Assembly (NCBI RefSeq): GCF_013812825.1
Contig: NZ_JACCSU010000035.1
Location: forward strand, 1-48,748
Source of the DNA: Sphingomonas sp.
Lineage (GTDB): Bacteria; Pseudomonadota; Alphaproteobacteria; Sphingomonadales; Sphingomonadaceae
DNA: 48,748 bases
Reading direction: 5' to 3'
Under the pieces are notes generated by a model. That model searched no databases and was not told the DNA's origin. It worked only from the letters and a program-made list of their open reading frames with translations. The position numbers and the translations under genes were made by a program. This document shows positions 25,800 through 35,122 of this stretch, piece by piece; the first letter of the stretch is position 1, and every line of letters starts with the position of its first letter.

Positions 25800-26923
25800 A
25801 ACAGCCGGTTGTTTTCGCGGTCCTGCAAACAGGCGCGCTCGCCAATGGCGGCCTGCAAAGCATCACGGAAGTGATGCGGAGGCTGAAGTCCCACCGCCCG
25901 ATCGTGCTCACCAACCTCGACAGCGAAATGTCCCAGTCGTGGCGAGGTCACGGAATCGAGGTCCATGTGGTTCCTGAACAGGCCTCTGCGGGAATCAAGA
26001 GCAATCCACTGGGCACCATTCGGACCTATCGTCGATTTCATCACTCGTTGACCCGCATCCTCGCAGCCAGCCGAGCGCAGGTCGTTCACGCCAATGATCC
26101 GCTCGCGTTCCAGCTTTCCCTGACGGCCGTGAAGCGGTCGCGGGAAACGCGGATTGCGCTCAATCTTCGCGACACGCTCGACCCGGACCGCCGGCCCCCG
26201 CGCCTCAAGTATCGAACGATGTTCGCCGCCGCCGATCACGTGCTTTATTTGTCGAACGACATGGCGGAGAGATGGCGGCAGGTCGCTCCGAATGCGATGC
26301 GATCGTGCAGCGTCACTTATTCGATCGTCGATCCCGATCGCTTCGCGGCCTCCCCGGTCCCGAGCCGCGACAAGCGGATGGTGCTCGTGGCGGGCATATT
26401 CCGGCCGAAAAAAGGGCAGCTCGAGTTCATTCGCGGCGTCGTCCCGATGCTCGCCGCGAACAACATCGAAACCTGGTTCGCCGGCGATTTCGATCCGCAC
26501 GCGAACGCCTATGCGGCGGCCTGTGCGGCGGCGGCCGAGCCCCATGCCTCCCATGTTCAATTCCTCGGTTTTCAGACGGACCTGCCCGGCTTGATGCGCC
26601 AGGCATCCGTGGTGGCGATCCCGTCTCGCCATGAGGGGCTGATGAGGGGCATGATCGAAGCGATGAGCTGCGGCCGGCCGGTCGTCAGCTTCGATGTCTG
26701 TTCGGCGCGTGAAATCCTCGAGGACAAGTCCGGCGGCGCGGGCGTCGTCGTCCGGTCGGGCGATCTTTCGGGAATGGCCGAGGCTCTGGTCCGCTATGCG
26801 ACGGACGCGGCAGCAGCGAGCGCTGCCGGCCGCGTCGGAAGCGCAGCGGCCCGCGACCTGTTTGACGCGGACAAGGTGGTTGAGCGCTACGAGCGCGTTT
26901 ACCGTGAACTTGGTCAGGATTGA
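25796..26923 (+). CDS. GT4-like glycosyltransferase
   Basis: From ATG 25796 the protein has 375 residues: VFAVLQTGALANGGLQSITE at the start, VLVAGIFRPKKGQLEFIRGV for nucleotide-sugar binding, and SRHEGLMRGMIEAMSCGRPV with EX7E. A frame open upstream to 25082 runs across the previous gene and is not real. It overlaps the flippase start. Its N-domain is distinct from the other GT4 genes here, so it probably makes a different linkage. Confidence 0.88.
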   Translation: MKQPVVFAVLQTGALANGGLQSITEVMRRLKSHRPIVLTNLDSEMSQSWRGHGIEVHVVPEQASAGIKSNPLGTIRTYRRFHHSLTRILAASRAQVVHANDPLAFQLSLTAVKRSRETRIALNLRDTLDPDRRPPRLKYRTMFAAADHVLYLSNDMAERWRQVAPNAMRSCSVTYSIVDPDRFAASPVPSRDKRMVLVAGIFRPKKGQLEFIRGVVPMLAANNIETWFAGDFDPHANAYAAACAAAAEPHASHVQFLGFQTDLPGLMRQASVVAIPSRHEGLMRGMIEAMSCGRPVVSFDVCSAREILEDKSGGAGVVVRSGDLSGMAEALVRYATDAAAASAAGRVGSAAARDLFDADKVVERYERVYRELGQD

Positions 26924-28260
26924 TGGGCGCGCAGCTCACCGGGAAGCCCGATCTCGGCGCGACGGCCGTCTATCGGCGGCTGGCGCGCAATTCTGCTTTT
27001 CTCGGCGCGGGCACCATCGCCTCGGCGCTGTTCATGATGCTCGCCGTGGTCCTGAACGCGCGCGCGCTTTCGCCGCGAGAGTTCGGGCTTCTGGTGCTGT
27101 TCCAATCGGCGACCGTGATGATCGCCACGGTGATGTCCTTCGCGACCCAGCAGCCGGTGATCAAGCTCGGCGCGACGGCTCTGGCCGAGGGCGACTTGCC
27201 GCGGCTCGGGCGGATCGTTGGCCTGGGGTTATTGATCGATGCCTTTGCCGCCGTCACGGCGACGATCGCCGCGTTCGTCTTTCTCGCGGCCGGCCGCGGC
27301 CTGATCGGTCTTCCGGATGAGCAGCTGGGCCTCGCCGCGCTTTTCGCCGCCAGCCTGCTGTTCACCGGCTATCTGACCTCGAACGGGATTTTCCGGCTCC
27401 TCGACCGCTTCGGCCTGCTCAGCCTCATCCAGACCGCTAGTGCGGCCGCCATCCTCTTCGCAACCGCCTACCTCTATGCGTCGGGCGCTCGCTTCGAGGC
27501 CTATTGCTGGGCGTGGGCAATCTTCTACGCGCTGAACGGGCTGCTGCCGCTTGTCATTGGTCTCTATCTCGCCCGCCGCGCCGGGATTCCGATCGCCTTT
27601 TCAACGAGCAGGATGCGTCCGGGCGAGATGTCGACGTTCCTCGCCTATTGCTGGACGACCTGGGGCATGGCGACCGTCGAAGCCGTGCGCACGAACGGCG
27701 ATTCCCTGCTCGTCGGTGCGGCCGTATCGGTTGAGGGCGCCGGCATCTACAATGTCGCCAAGCAGCTCGCCGGCGTCCTGCGCAAGATGAACACGGTCTA
27801 TGCGTCGGCCATGTTCCCCGAAGTTTCGGCGCTGTCCGCCCACGGCGAAGTCGACAGCGCGGTCCGGGTTCGCCGGCGCCTGCTGTGGATCAGCGGACTG
27901 ATCGGCGTGGCGGCGGTCGCCGCCGTGGCCCTGCTCGGGCGGCTCGTTCTCATGGTCCTGTTCGGAGAGCGGTTCGAAGCCGCTTACCTGCCGCTGATCA
28001 TCCTGACCGCGGCCGCCGCCTGCCAGCTGATCAGCCACACCCTGTCGATGTACGTCCAGGTCTATGTCGGGCCCCATCAGCTCTTCCGCGTCTATCTGTT
28101 GGGCATGGCCGTGTTCCTGGTCGCGGTCTTCCCGCTGACGTCGCTGCTCTCGATCACCGGAACGGCCTTGGCCAATCTGCTGTTCGCGCTGGCGATGATC
28201 TATCTATGTCATTGGCAGTTGCGGAAAATCGATTTGGCCGGGAAGGCGAAACCGGCGTGA
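26923..28260 (+). CDS. Wzx-like polysaccharide flippase
   Basis: The 445-residue product is almost entirely membrane helices, about 12-14, in the pattern of the MVF/Wzx (PST) family: RNSAFLGAGTIASALFMMLA at the start and a repeated two-bundle layout. It likely flips the undecaprenyl-linked repeat unit across the inner membrane. The ATG at 26923 overlaps the previous stop; a TTG one codon earlier is possible. Position directly after glycosyltransferases and polymerase supports the role. Confidence 0.87.
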   Translation: MGAQLTGKPDLGATAVYRRLARNSAFLGAGTIASALFMMLAVVLNARALSPREFGLLVLFQSATVMIATVMSFATQQPVIKLGATALAEGDLPRLGRIVGLGLLIDAFAAVTATIAAFVFLAAGRGLIGLPDEQLGLAALFAASLLFTGYLTSNGIFRLLDRFGLLSLIQTASAAAILFATAYLYASGARFEAYCWAWAIFYALNGLLPLVIGLYLARRAGIPIAFSTSRMRPGEMSTFLAYCWTTWGMATVEAVRTNGDSLLVGAAVSVEGAGIYNVAKQLAGVLRKMNTVYASAMFPEVSALSAHGEVDSAVRVRRRLLWISGLIGVAAVAAVALLGRLVLMVLFGERFEAAYLPLIILTAAAACQLISHTLSMYVQVYVGPHQLFRVYLLGMAVFLVAVFPLTSLLSITGTALANLLFALAMIYLCHWQLRKIDLAGKAKPA

Positions 28261-29036
28261 CTCAGGTCGTCAAGCCGACGCAGAAAAACATTGCGCCCAG
28301 TGCGAGGAAAAGGGATCGGGATCGAATGCGTACAAGCCTCCGTTACGGTCTTCACCCGATTCTACCAGCGCGCCTCGGTTTCCGCCGGCTGCTCGCCAGA
28401 ACCAACCCCGACCTGTCGTCCGTACTCGACGCGACCGACCCGTTCGCGCTCGCCCCGTCGCGCTCGCGAGTCACGCTCGCCCGCGTCGCGCATGAGGTGC
28501 TCGACCGGAAGGTGCCCGGCGATTTCGTCGAGTTCGGAGTCCATCGAGGCGGCACGGCGGGGGTTCTTGCGTCCATCCTGCGAACGGAGCCTGAGCGGAC
28601 TTTGCACCTGTTCGACCGCTGGGGGGATCTGCCCGAGCCCACCGAGGAAGATGGCGATATGAAGGTCCGCTATGCACGGGACAACATCCCGGAAAAGCTG
28701 GCCGATCTTCGCACCCGCCCGCCCCTGGAGTCGCTCCGCACCTTGATGGAGCGGATGCAGTTCGACCGAGTGAAATATTATCAGGGCTGGTACGACGACA
28801 CGATCGCCACCTATTCGGGCGAGCCGATCGCGTTCGCTTCGGTCGACTGCGACTATTACGATTCGGTCAAGCTGGTGCTCGACTTCATCCGCGACCGTGC
28901 ATCGCCGGGCTGCGTCATCCTGGTCGATGATTATGGCGACGATTGGCCCGGAGCGAAAAAGGCGACCGACGACTTCTGCGCTCGGCATGGGCTGACGTCG
29001 GAGGTTGTGATCAACCAGGCCCTCGTGCGGTTCTAG
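28257..29036 (+). CDS. TylF/MycF-like class I methyltransferase, second copy
   Basis: The gene starts at GTG 28257 in a GTGA overlap with the flippase (an ATG at 28326 is the alternative) and encodes 259 residues. It has DFVEFGVHRGGTAG, LHLFDRWGDLPEP, ASVDCDYYDSVKLV and VDDYGDDWPGAKKATDDF, so the TylF metal-binding residues are present. It differs strongly from the copy at 22207, so the two probably methylate different positions or sugars and are not recent duplicates. Confidence 0.87.
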   Translation: MTQVVKPTQKNIAPSARKRDRDRMRTSLRYGLHPILPARLGFRRLLARTNPDLSSVLDATDPFALAPSRSRVTLARVAHEVLDRKVPGDFVEFGVHRGGTAGVLASILRTEPERTLHLFDRWGDLPEPTEEDGDMKVRYARDNIPEKLADLRTRPPLESLRTLMERMQFDRVKYYQGWYDDTIATYSGEPIAFASVDCDYYDSVKLVLDFIRDRASPGCVILVDDYGDDWPGAKKATDDFCARHGLTSEVVINQALVRF

Positions 29037-29069
29037 GACCCTAAGCGGGAAACCCCTTGGTTTCCCTAG

Positions 29070-30518
29070 TCACTGGCCATTTTGGCGCAGCGCCGACCCG
29101 GCGAAGCGCGGCAGAACCGGAGAGTCGACCGACACATCGCCGAGCGTCACGCGGGAATCGCTCCAGATTCCGCCGCCGCCAAGCGACGCAGGGGGATTTC
29201 GGCCGACCCGAACGAGGTGCGCGCGCCGAAGAGTGACCGCATCGTCGAGGCCGGCCCCGATCAGGACCCCGCCAAATCGCGATCCGCGGCCGGTGACATC
29301 GAGGCTGATGTTGCTCATCTGCCCCTTGCGCGAACCGGACTTTTCGATTCGGACGATGTGATCGATCGGATATCCCGGCGCGGCGGCGCTGTGGTCGGCC
29401 CCGTCGTAGGGGTCGGTGAACGCAATCTGGAGATCAATCCCTTCGATCCGCGCTTCCGCGCCCTGTTCGAACAGCACCAGTTCGACGGCGGCGCTGTGCT
29501 GAACGCCCTGGCTCTTCGCCCGGGCGCGTATCGCCAGGTTCCGTCCGACCACATTGCGGATGACGGCTCCTCGCGCCGCGTTCATCTTGACGCCGAAAAG
29601 GAAAAGCTCGCCGGCTAGGTCGACGAGGGTCAGATTGTCGAGCCGGACATCTTCGACCAGCCCGTTGCGCCAGTCATAAATCAGCGCTCCGGGCTTGAAG
29701 TAGACAAGCGACCTGCAGCGGTCGGCGGCAACATTGCTGACGCTCACGTTGCGCACCGCGCCCTGGAAATTCGACGACCGACCGTCGGTGCCGATCTCCG
29801 ACCCGAATGAGGCGATCGCGTAAAAACCGCGAACGGTGCCGTCGCGGATAACGATATTCTGGGTCGAGTTGCCGAGGCCCTTGAGTGCGAACGCGTCGTC
29901 GGCGCCGACTCGCTCGGACATGCTCGATTCGAACTCGAACTGCTCGAACAGATGGTCGCGGCCGGCGACCATCATGCCGTTGCTCGATCCCTTCAGCCGA
30001 AGACCGGTCGAGCGGCAGAAAGCGGATGGCTGGCGCAGATAGAACAGATAGCCGCCGGCAACTGGCTCCTTGACCAGCGAGACATTGCGAAGGGTGCAAT
30101 TGCGGCCGGAAATATCGAGCGCATAGCTCTCTCGATCGCCCCGGCGATCGATGATTCCAAGACCGTCGATTCGGCACCCGTCGCTGCGTTCGAGGACGGT
30201 GACCCGGCCGTTGACCAGCCATGCTCCCGGCCCGTGGAGCGTGACTCCATTGCCGGAGACGATGATGTTGCCGCACTCATAGACTTCTGGAATATGGACG
30301 GTCCCGCCGCCCCTTGCTTGGACGGCGTCGACCGCTCGCTGGATCGCTGCCGTATTGTCGCGCCCGGGGGCCGATACGGCTCCGAATTCTCGAACCGACA
30401 CCGTTGGTCCCGAGGCCGCGGGCAATTGCGCCGCGCCGCTCGCCGCACAGGCGATGGTGGTTACGGCGCCGCCCTGCAGCAATTGGCGGCGGCTAATGGG
30501 AAAGGCGGCGTCGAACAT
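29070..30518 (-). CDS. Tat-exported right-handed beta-helix protein, likely polysaccharide-active
   Basis: The 482-residue protein starts with a twin-arginine signal (ISRRQLLQGGAVTTIACAAS). Next comes VREFGAVSAPGRDNTAAIQR, the pectate-lyase/GH28-like N-terminal module, and then repeated beta-helix rungs (NCTLRNVSLV, NIVIRDGTVRGFYA, NISLDVTGRG). No standard GH28 catalytic DD pair was recognised, so lyase, hydrolase or epimerase activity cannot be chosen. Opposite in strand to the assembly genes, it could trim or release the polymer outside the cell. Confidence 0.78.
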   Translation of the reverse strand: MFDAAFPISRRQLLQGGAVTTIACAASGAAQLPAASGPTVSVREFGAVSAPGRDNTAAIQRAVDAVQARGGGTVHIPEVYECGNIIVSGNGVTLHGPGAWLVNGRVTVLERSDGCRIDGLGIIDRRGDRESYALDISGRNCTLRNVSLVKEPVAGGYLFYLRQPSAFCRSTGLRLKGSSNGMMVAGRDHLFEQFEFESSMSERVGADDAFALKGLGNSTQNIVIRDGTVRGFYAIASFGSEIGTDGRSSNFQGAVRNVSVSNVAADRCRSLVYFKPGALIYDWRNGLVEDVRLDNLTLVDLAGELFLFGVKMNAARGAVIRNVVGRNLAIRARAKSQGVQHSAAVELVLFEQGAEARIEGIDLQIAFTDPYDGADHSAAAPGYPIDHIVRIEKSGSRKGQMSNISLDVTGRGSRFGGVLIGAGLDDAVTLRRAHLVRVGRNPPASLGGGGIWSDSRVTLGDVSVDSPVLPRFAGSALRQNGQ

Positions 30519-30569
30519 GACCTGGACCTAGTACCTCCAACTTGAGTCTGGGCTGAACCCGGCCGACAA

Positions 30570-31724
30570 CTAGCTTGCGTTCGCCGACAAGTGCTCGAGC
30601 AGCGTCTGCGTGACCTGACCGACCTCGAACCGGCGCTCGCACAACCTGCGGCTCTGCGTTCCCATCCGCGCGCGCATCGAGGGATCGGAGGCGAGACGCT
30701 GCATCGCTTCTTCCAACGCATTGGCCTCGCGAGGAGGCACGAGGAAGCCGTTTTCGGCGTCGACGACCGTTTCGCGGCATCCCGGCATGTCGGTGGTGAT
30801 GACCGGGCGGCCCATCGCCATTGCCTCGAGCGTGCTCCTCGGAGTGCCCTCGCGGTAGTAGGAGGGAAGCACGAAGATGCTCGCCTGGGCGATGGCCGGA
30901 CGAACGTCCGCCAGGTGCCCGAGATATTCGAGGCCGGCGGCTTGCCAGCCGTTGACTTCGTCGACTCCGACTCCGTCGGGGCCTTCGTCGTGGTATCCGG
31001 CAAGCAGGAAACGACAATCCGGGCGCCGGGACCGAAGGGCGAGCCCCGCCTGGGCGTATTCGCGCACGCCCTTGGTGCCGAGCAACCGGCTGACCATCAG
31101 GAAAACGGGAGCATCCGGCAGCGGAGCAACGGCGAACTGTTCAATGTCGACACCGGAGCCATTGACCAGCCGCGCCTTGGACGGGTCGGTCAGGCAGCCG
31201 GTCGCGAGGAAGTCGGCGCGATCGTCCGGGTTCTGGAAGATCACGACATCGTTTCGGGAGGTCGCCAGCCGATAGAGCAACCGCGAGACGAGCGAAATGA
31301 GCCTGCGCTTCAGGCCGCCGCCCTCGGTGAACGCATAGCCGAGCCCGGTAATCAGCGAGGCGGAGCGGACGCCGACGCTGCCCGCGGCCAACGAGGCCCA
31401 TATGTTCGGTTTGCTGGTGTAGCTGACGACGAGCTCCGCGCCGATGCGGCGAATGAGCTTCCGGATGCTCAAGGCGTAGCGCAGGTCGGACAGCGGCCCG
31501 ATGCCGGTTCGAGCCAGCGGAACCTGGTGCGCCGTGGCGCCCATCCCCGCCAACTTGGAGACCAGTGCTTCGTCGAAGTCCGGCGCGGTCACGTGCACCT
31601 CGTGCCCCGCTGCAACGAGCTCCTCGATCAGCCGGGCGCGGAATTTGATCAGGGACTGGCCGTAGGAGCTGTTGAGGAGCACGACGAGGCCGGCGCGCGG
31701 TGCTTGCTTCTCGTTCGCGGACAT
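30570..31724 (-). CDS. GT4-family glycosyltransferase (PglA/WbpX-like)
   Basis: The 384-residue protein starts GLVVLLNSSYGQSLIKFRAR and contains VVSYTSKPNIWASLAA and ITGLGYAFTEGGGLKRR, typical of enzymes that add the second sugar to undecaprenyl-PP-diNAcBac or QuiNAc. Donor-site motifs are VFLMVSRLLGTKGVREYAQA and YREGTPRSTLEAMAMG (EX7E). It is transcribed away from the aminotransferase gene, 58 bp apart. It is the best candidate for the second-sugar step after the PglC-like transferase (inference). Confidence 0.88.
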   Translation of the reverse strand: MSANEKQAPRAGLVVLLNSSYGQSLIKFRARLIEELVAAGHEVHVTAPDFDEALVSKLAGMGATAHQVPLARTGIGPLSDLRYALSIRKLIRRIGAELVVSYTSKPNIWASLAAGSVGVRSASLITGLGYAFTEGGGLKRRLISLVSRLLYRLATSRNDVVIFQNPDDRADFLATGCLTDPSKARLVNGSGVDIEQFAVAPLPDAPVFLMVSRLLGTKGVREYAQAGLALRSRRPDCRFLLAGYHDEGPDGVGVDEVNGWQAAGLEYLGHLADVRPAIAQASIFVLPSYYREGTPRSTLEAMAMGRPVITTDMPGCRETVVDAENGFLVPPREANALEEAMQRLASDPSMRARMGTQSRRLCERRFEVGQVTQTLLEHLSANAS

Positions 31725-31782
31725 AATGCTTTGGCACCACTCGGCACTGGGACTATCGCGCGAAAACCGGAAGGAGCCCAGA

Positions 31783-32961
31783 ATGCTGAATACCTCGGTC
31801 GCGCCGTGGCCTAGCTATAGTGAGGAGGAACGGCAAGCCGTTGCCCGGGTGCTCGAATCCGGTCGGGTCAATTACTGGACGGGCGAGGAGACGCGCCAGT
31901 TCGAACGGGAATTCGCCGAGTGGGCCGGAGCGGCCCGGGCGGTCGCCGTCTTCAACGGGACCGTGGCCCTGGATCTCGCTCTCCAGGCGCTCGGCATCGG
32001 TCAGGGCGACGAGGTGATCGTCACTCCGCGGACCTTCATCGCCTCGGTGTCCTGCGTGATGAATGCCGGCGCGACGCCGGTCTTCGCCGACGTCGACCCC
32101 GACAGCGGGAACATTTCGCCCGCCACGGTGGAGCAGCTGATAACTGAACGGACGCGGGCGATCCTCCCGGTCCATCTCGGCGGCTGGCCGTGCGAGATGG
32201 GCCTGTTCCGAGCGCTCGCCGACGAGCGCGGCCTGTTGATCATCGAGGACTGCGCCCAGGCTCACGGCGCAACGGTCGACGGCCGCATGGTTGGCACCTT
32301 CGGCGAGATCGGCGCCTGGTCCTTTTGCCAGGACAAGATCATGACGACCGGCGGCGAAGGGGGCATGGTGACGACCGACGACGAGGAACTGTGGTCGAGC
32401 ATGTGGTCCTACAAGGACCACGGCAAGAGCTGGGAGGCGGTCTACAAGCGCGAGCACCCGCCCGGCTACCGCTGGCTCCACGAGAGCGTCGGGACCAACT
32501 GGCGGATGATCGAGGCGCAAGCTGCGCTGGGCCGAATCCAGCTGCGCCGGATGACCGACTGGACCGCTCGGCGAACCGCCAACGCCCGCGCGTACATCGA
32601 GGTGCTCGGGCGCTTCAGCTCAGCGGTGCGGGTGCCCGAGCCGCGCGACGGACTGACCCACGCCTACTACCGGCTCTACGCCTACGTTCGTCCCGACGGA
32701 CTCCGCTCCGGCTGGAGCCGTGACCGGATCGTCGCCGAACTGAATGCGCTCGACGTTCCGGCCTTCCATGGCGGCTGCTCGGAGGTCTATCTCGAAAAAG
32801 CGTTCGACGGCACGGGGCTGCGTCCGCCAGGGCGCCTACCAGTCGCTCGCGAGCTCGGCGAGACGAGCATCGCCTTCCTCACCCATCCGACGCTCACCAA
32901 CGAAGACCTCGAGCGGACCGCGGCCGCGATCGGTGCGGTCTTCGCGGATGCGGCGGCATGA
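31783..32961 (+). CDS. DegT/DnrJ/EryC1/StrS sugar aminotransferase
   Basis: The 392-residue PLP enzyme starts at ATG 31783, with GGAAGGAG upstream. It has FNGTVALDLALQALGIGQGD, IIEDCAQAHGA and SFCQDKIMTTGGEGGMV, with the PLP lysine at residue 185. The family transfers an amino group to 3- or 4-keto nucleotide sugars. Paired with the CapD-type dehydratase it would make a UDP-4-amino-4,6-dideoxy-N-acetylhexosamine. No acetyltransferase of the PglD type is in the window. Confidence 0.92.
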   Translation: MLNTSVAPWPSYSEEERQAVARVLESGRVNYWTGEETRQFEREFAEWAGAARAVAVFNGTVALDLALQALGIGQGDEVIVTPRTFIASVSCVMNAGATPVFADVDPDSGNISPATVEQLITERTRAILPVHLGGWPCEMGLFRALADERGLLIIEDCAQAHGATVDGRMVGTFGEIGAWSFCQDKIMTTGGEGGMVTTDDEELWSSMWSYKDHGKSWEAVYKREHPPGYRWLHESVGTNWRMIEAQAALGRIQLRRMTDWTARRTANARAYIEVLGRFSSAVRVPEPRDGLTHAYYRLYAYVRPDGLRSGWSRDRIVAELNALDVPAFHGGCSEVYLEKAFDGTGLRPPGRLPVARELGETSIAFLTHPTLTNEDLERTAAAIGAVFADAAA

Positions 32962-32964
32962 GCG

Positions 32965-33075
32965 ATGAATGACTGGGATACAGGCTTACTTACGACGGAG
33001 TTCACGGAAGATTGCTATCGGCTCGGCACGCCTCCCGCTGTTGCTTCGACGCGCTCGTGCTTCCTCTCTCGTTAG
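32965..33075 (+). other. 36-residue frame after the aminotransferase, possible gene remnant
   Basis: The frame MNDWDTGLLTTEFTEDCYRL continues to a stop at 33075, starting four bases after the aminotransferase stop. Base composition drops sharply just here. It may be a truncated start of a gene replaced by the next one, or it may be non-coding. No ribosome-binding site and no homologue are recognised. Confidence 0.2.
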
Positions 33076-33183
33076 AGCGTTCGCAGATAGTTGAGGATAC
33101 TAGACGAGCTCAGCTTGTTGAGCCAAGGAATGAAATCTGTCCCGATCAGACGGGGCCCGTAAACAGTTCGGACAGGAGAAGCG

Positions 33184-34005
33184 ATGTCGAGCGCACCCAA
33201 GAGTAGTTATCGGGATCTAATACTGGAACACTATCGGAAGGAAGCCGAAAAGCACGGGCAGGACGCGTCGAGCACCATGCGTGACGAAATCACGCGGGGC
33301 CGCGAAGTGACGGCAGTGCTTCGTGTCGTGGATTGGCTTAGTGCGCGCGAGAAGAAGCTTGCGAACCTGGTCGATATTGGCTGCGGTAATGGTTACCTTC
33401 TCGAGGTGCTCCGGGAGAGGCACCCACAATTGGAGCTCACCGGACTCGAGTACACGCCTGAGCTCGTCGAGATCGCGCGGGAGCGAAACGTGGAGAGATG
33501 CCCAGTGGTAGAGGGAGATGTCCGCGATCTTCCCTTCGACGATGACTCCTTCGACGCAGTCGTTACCGAACGTTGCATAATCAACATCATGGACCAAGAA
33601 GATCAGGCAAGGTCACTCCGGGAAGTGGGGCGTATCCTGCGGAGCGGCGGCTACTATCTCTGCATTGAGGCCTTCACGGACGGCCTGCAACAACTTAACC
33701 AAGCGCGCGCTGAACTCGGCCTTCTACCGAACGAGCAACCCTACCATAACATTTGGTTTGACAAGGAATGGTTCCTGCAGACCATCGCAGAGCAATTCGA
33801 TATCGTGGATCTCGACAGTGAAGACGATCGCAGCCTGCCTGTCCCGAATTTCCTATCATCCCACTATTTTGTGAGTAGAGCAGTTTACCCGGCTGTGACC
33901 CAGGCCGAAATCGTCTATAATTCTCACTTCGTGAAGTTTTTGTCGTTTCTTCCTCCCATCGGGAATTACGCCCCGATCCAGTTCTGGCTTCTGCAGAAGA
34001 GGTGA
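33184..34005 (+). CDS. Class I SAM-dependent methyltransferase, AT-richer than neighbours
   Basis: The 273-residue protein has motif I LVDIGCGNGYLLEVL, GLEYTPELVEIARERN, VEGDVRDLPFDDDSFDAVV (motif II) and VGRILRSGGYYLCIE (motif III), a standard Methyltransf_11/25 fold. GGAGAAG precedes the ATG. Local GC is about 47% in one sampled line, versus about 67% in the aminotransferase gene, suggesting recent acquisition. The methyl acceptor, sugar or otherwise, is unknown. Confidence 0.87.
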   Translation: MSSAPKSSYRDLILEHYRKEAEKHGQDASSTMRDEITRGREVTAVLRVVDWLSAREKKLANLVDIGCGNGYLLEVLRERHPQLELTGLEYTPELVEIARERNVERCPVVEGDVRDLPFDDDSFDAVVTERCIINIMDQEDQARSLREVGRILRSGGYYLCIEAFTDGLQQLNQARAELGLLPNEQPYHNIWFDKEWFLQTIAEQFDIVDLDSEDDRSLPVPNFLSSHYFVSRAVYPAVTQAEIVYNSHFVKFLSFLPPIGNYAPIQFWLLQKR

Positions 34006-34100
34006 GAAGGAAAGGGGTGGTCTCTCATGGGGCCTGGCATCATCCATGACTGCCGGAATGAGGAAGTTTTTACCCCGGGTTCCGCGTCAAGCACGGGTCA

Positions 34101-34766
34101 TTACGAGTTGTCCTCTTTCCGATCCCTGGTCAGCGCAGGATCAAGCTTTCCGTCGGCGGACTCCGCTTGTTCGCCAGTCCCCATGAATTCCGGCATTGTT
34201 GTAGCGCCCTCGGCAGTTATGCCCTTCGCGCTGACCACCTTCGACACTGTCATTAGCAAGATCTTGAGGTCGAGGAGGAATGACCTGTTGTCTACGTACC
34301 ATATATCGAGCGCGAATTTTTCGTCCCACGTGAGGCCGTTGCGCCCATTCACTTGTGCCCAGCCGGTCAATCCCGGCTTGACAAGATGCCTTCTCGCTTG
34401 CTCCCGCGTGTAGCGATCCATGTAGCTCATCAGCAGCGGTCGCGGTCCTACCAGGCTCATGTCACCTTTGAGGATGTTCCACAATTCCGGAAGTTCATCG
34501 AGGCTAGTGGCGCGGAGGAATCTTCCAAGGGGTGTTAGCCGCAGAGCGTCTGACTCAAGCCCAGAGCCGATAGCCGATGTAGTGCTCATCGTTCGGAATT
34601 TGACGAGCTCAAACGGCTTGCCGTGAAAGCCGGGACGCACTTGCCGGAATAGTACTGGAGATCCCATAGCTATTCGGACCGAGAGAGCGATGGCCAAAAG
34701 GCATGGTAAAAGGACTACGAATCCCGTCGCAGCCGCGATAACGTCAAAGAGCCGTTTAACGAACAT
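34101..34766 (-). CDS. PglC-like monotopic phosphoglycosyl transferase
   Basis: At 221 residues this is a short PGT with one N-terminal re-entrant helix ([20 protein letters not shown]). It contains FELVKFRTM, the catalytic Asp90-Glu91 in [12 protein letters not shown] and LVGPRPL. Small members such as PglC (about 200 residues) load phospho-diNAcBac on undecaprenyl phosphate; WcaJ/WbaP types have an extra membrane domain, absent here. It is thus the presumed initiating enzyme of the polymer. It is convergent with the methyltransferase and shares its AT-richer composition. Confidence 0.9.
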   Translation of the reverse strand: MFVKRLFDVIAAATGFVVLLPCLLAIALSVRIAMGSPVLFRQVRPGFHGKPFELVKFRTMSTTSAIGSGLESDALRLTPLGRFLRATSLDELPELWNILKGDMSLVGPRPLLMSYMDRYTREQARRHLVKPGLTGWAQVNGRNGLTWDEKFALDIWYVDNRSFLLDLKILLMTVSKVVSAKGITAEGATTMPEFMGTGEQAESADGKLDPALTRDRKEDNS

Positions 34767-35029
34767 TTAGCTAGATCTTCCGAAGGACGAGGATAGCTGT
34801 GTGCGCTCATACCAAAGGTATTGCGCTTTGTGGCTAGCCCAAGTTTGCTGCCACAAATCGGCAGCGGTAAATCACGCGAACGGCGCGCGCGATCAGGCCC
34901 GAATTATGTGCGGTCATCCTGTTCACGGTCAAGCAAGCAGATAGGGCGGCCGCTCCTCACGGACTTGTGGTCCACTGTGGCGCTCTTGCAACGCCCGGAG
35001 CGACAAACTTGATGTCGCACCGGAATCGG

Positions 35030-35071
35030 CTCTAAAGCGCGCGTCTTGTGCTCTAAAGCGCGCGTCTTGTG
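35030..35071. repeat. Perfect 21-bp direct repeat, two copies
   Basis: The unit CTCTAAAGCGCGCG plus TCTTGTG occurs twice back to back (35030-35050 and 35051-35071) with no mismatch. It ends about 50 bp before the Wza/GumB-like start. Adjacent identical sites upstream of a gene often bind a regulator on one helix face; 21 bp is two helical turns. A recent slippage duplication is the alternative. Confidence 0.7.
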
Positions 35072-35079
35072 TTGTGATC

Positions 35080-35100
35080 GCCGACTGATTTGCCGTCGGC
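35080..35100 (+). promoter_or_regulatory. Hairpin GCCGAC-N9-GTCGGC in the leader of the export gene
   Basis: A perfect 6-bp stem with a 9-base loop lies 23 bp upstream of the GTG start, directly after the tandem repeat. It could be a leader structure or an additional dyad site. No T run follows, so it is not a normal terminator. Confidence 0.3.
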
Positions 35101-35122
35101 CGGTCGTTAGGGGTATTCTCAA

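Larger units (their letters stand above)
34767..35122. other. 356-bp non-coding gap before the export genes
   Basis: No gene is apparent. The gap holds a perfect 21-bp tandem duplication (35030-35071) and a small hairpin (35080-35100), both listed. It must contain the divergent promoters of the sugar transferase and of the Wza/Wzc pair, but no clear -35/-10 pair stands out. Confidence 0.6.

Noticed and set aside
24639-26923. The two adjacent GT4 genes as one fused or frameshifted enzyme
   Set aside because: Each has its own start, full two-domain length and EX7E motif; the ATGA overlap is normal coupling.
22207-29036. The two TylF-like methyltransferases as a recent duplication
   Set aside because: Outside the shared motifs they differ throughout, so they are distant paralogues.
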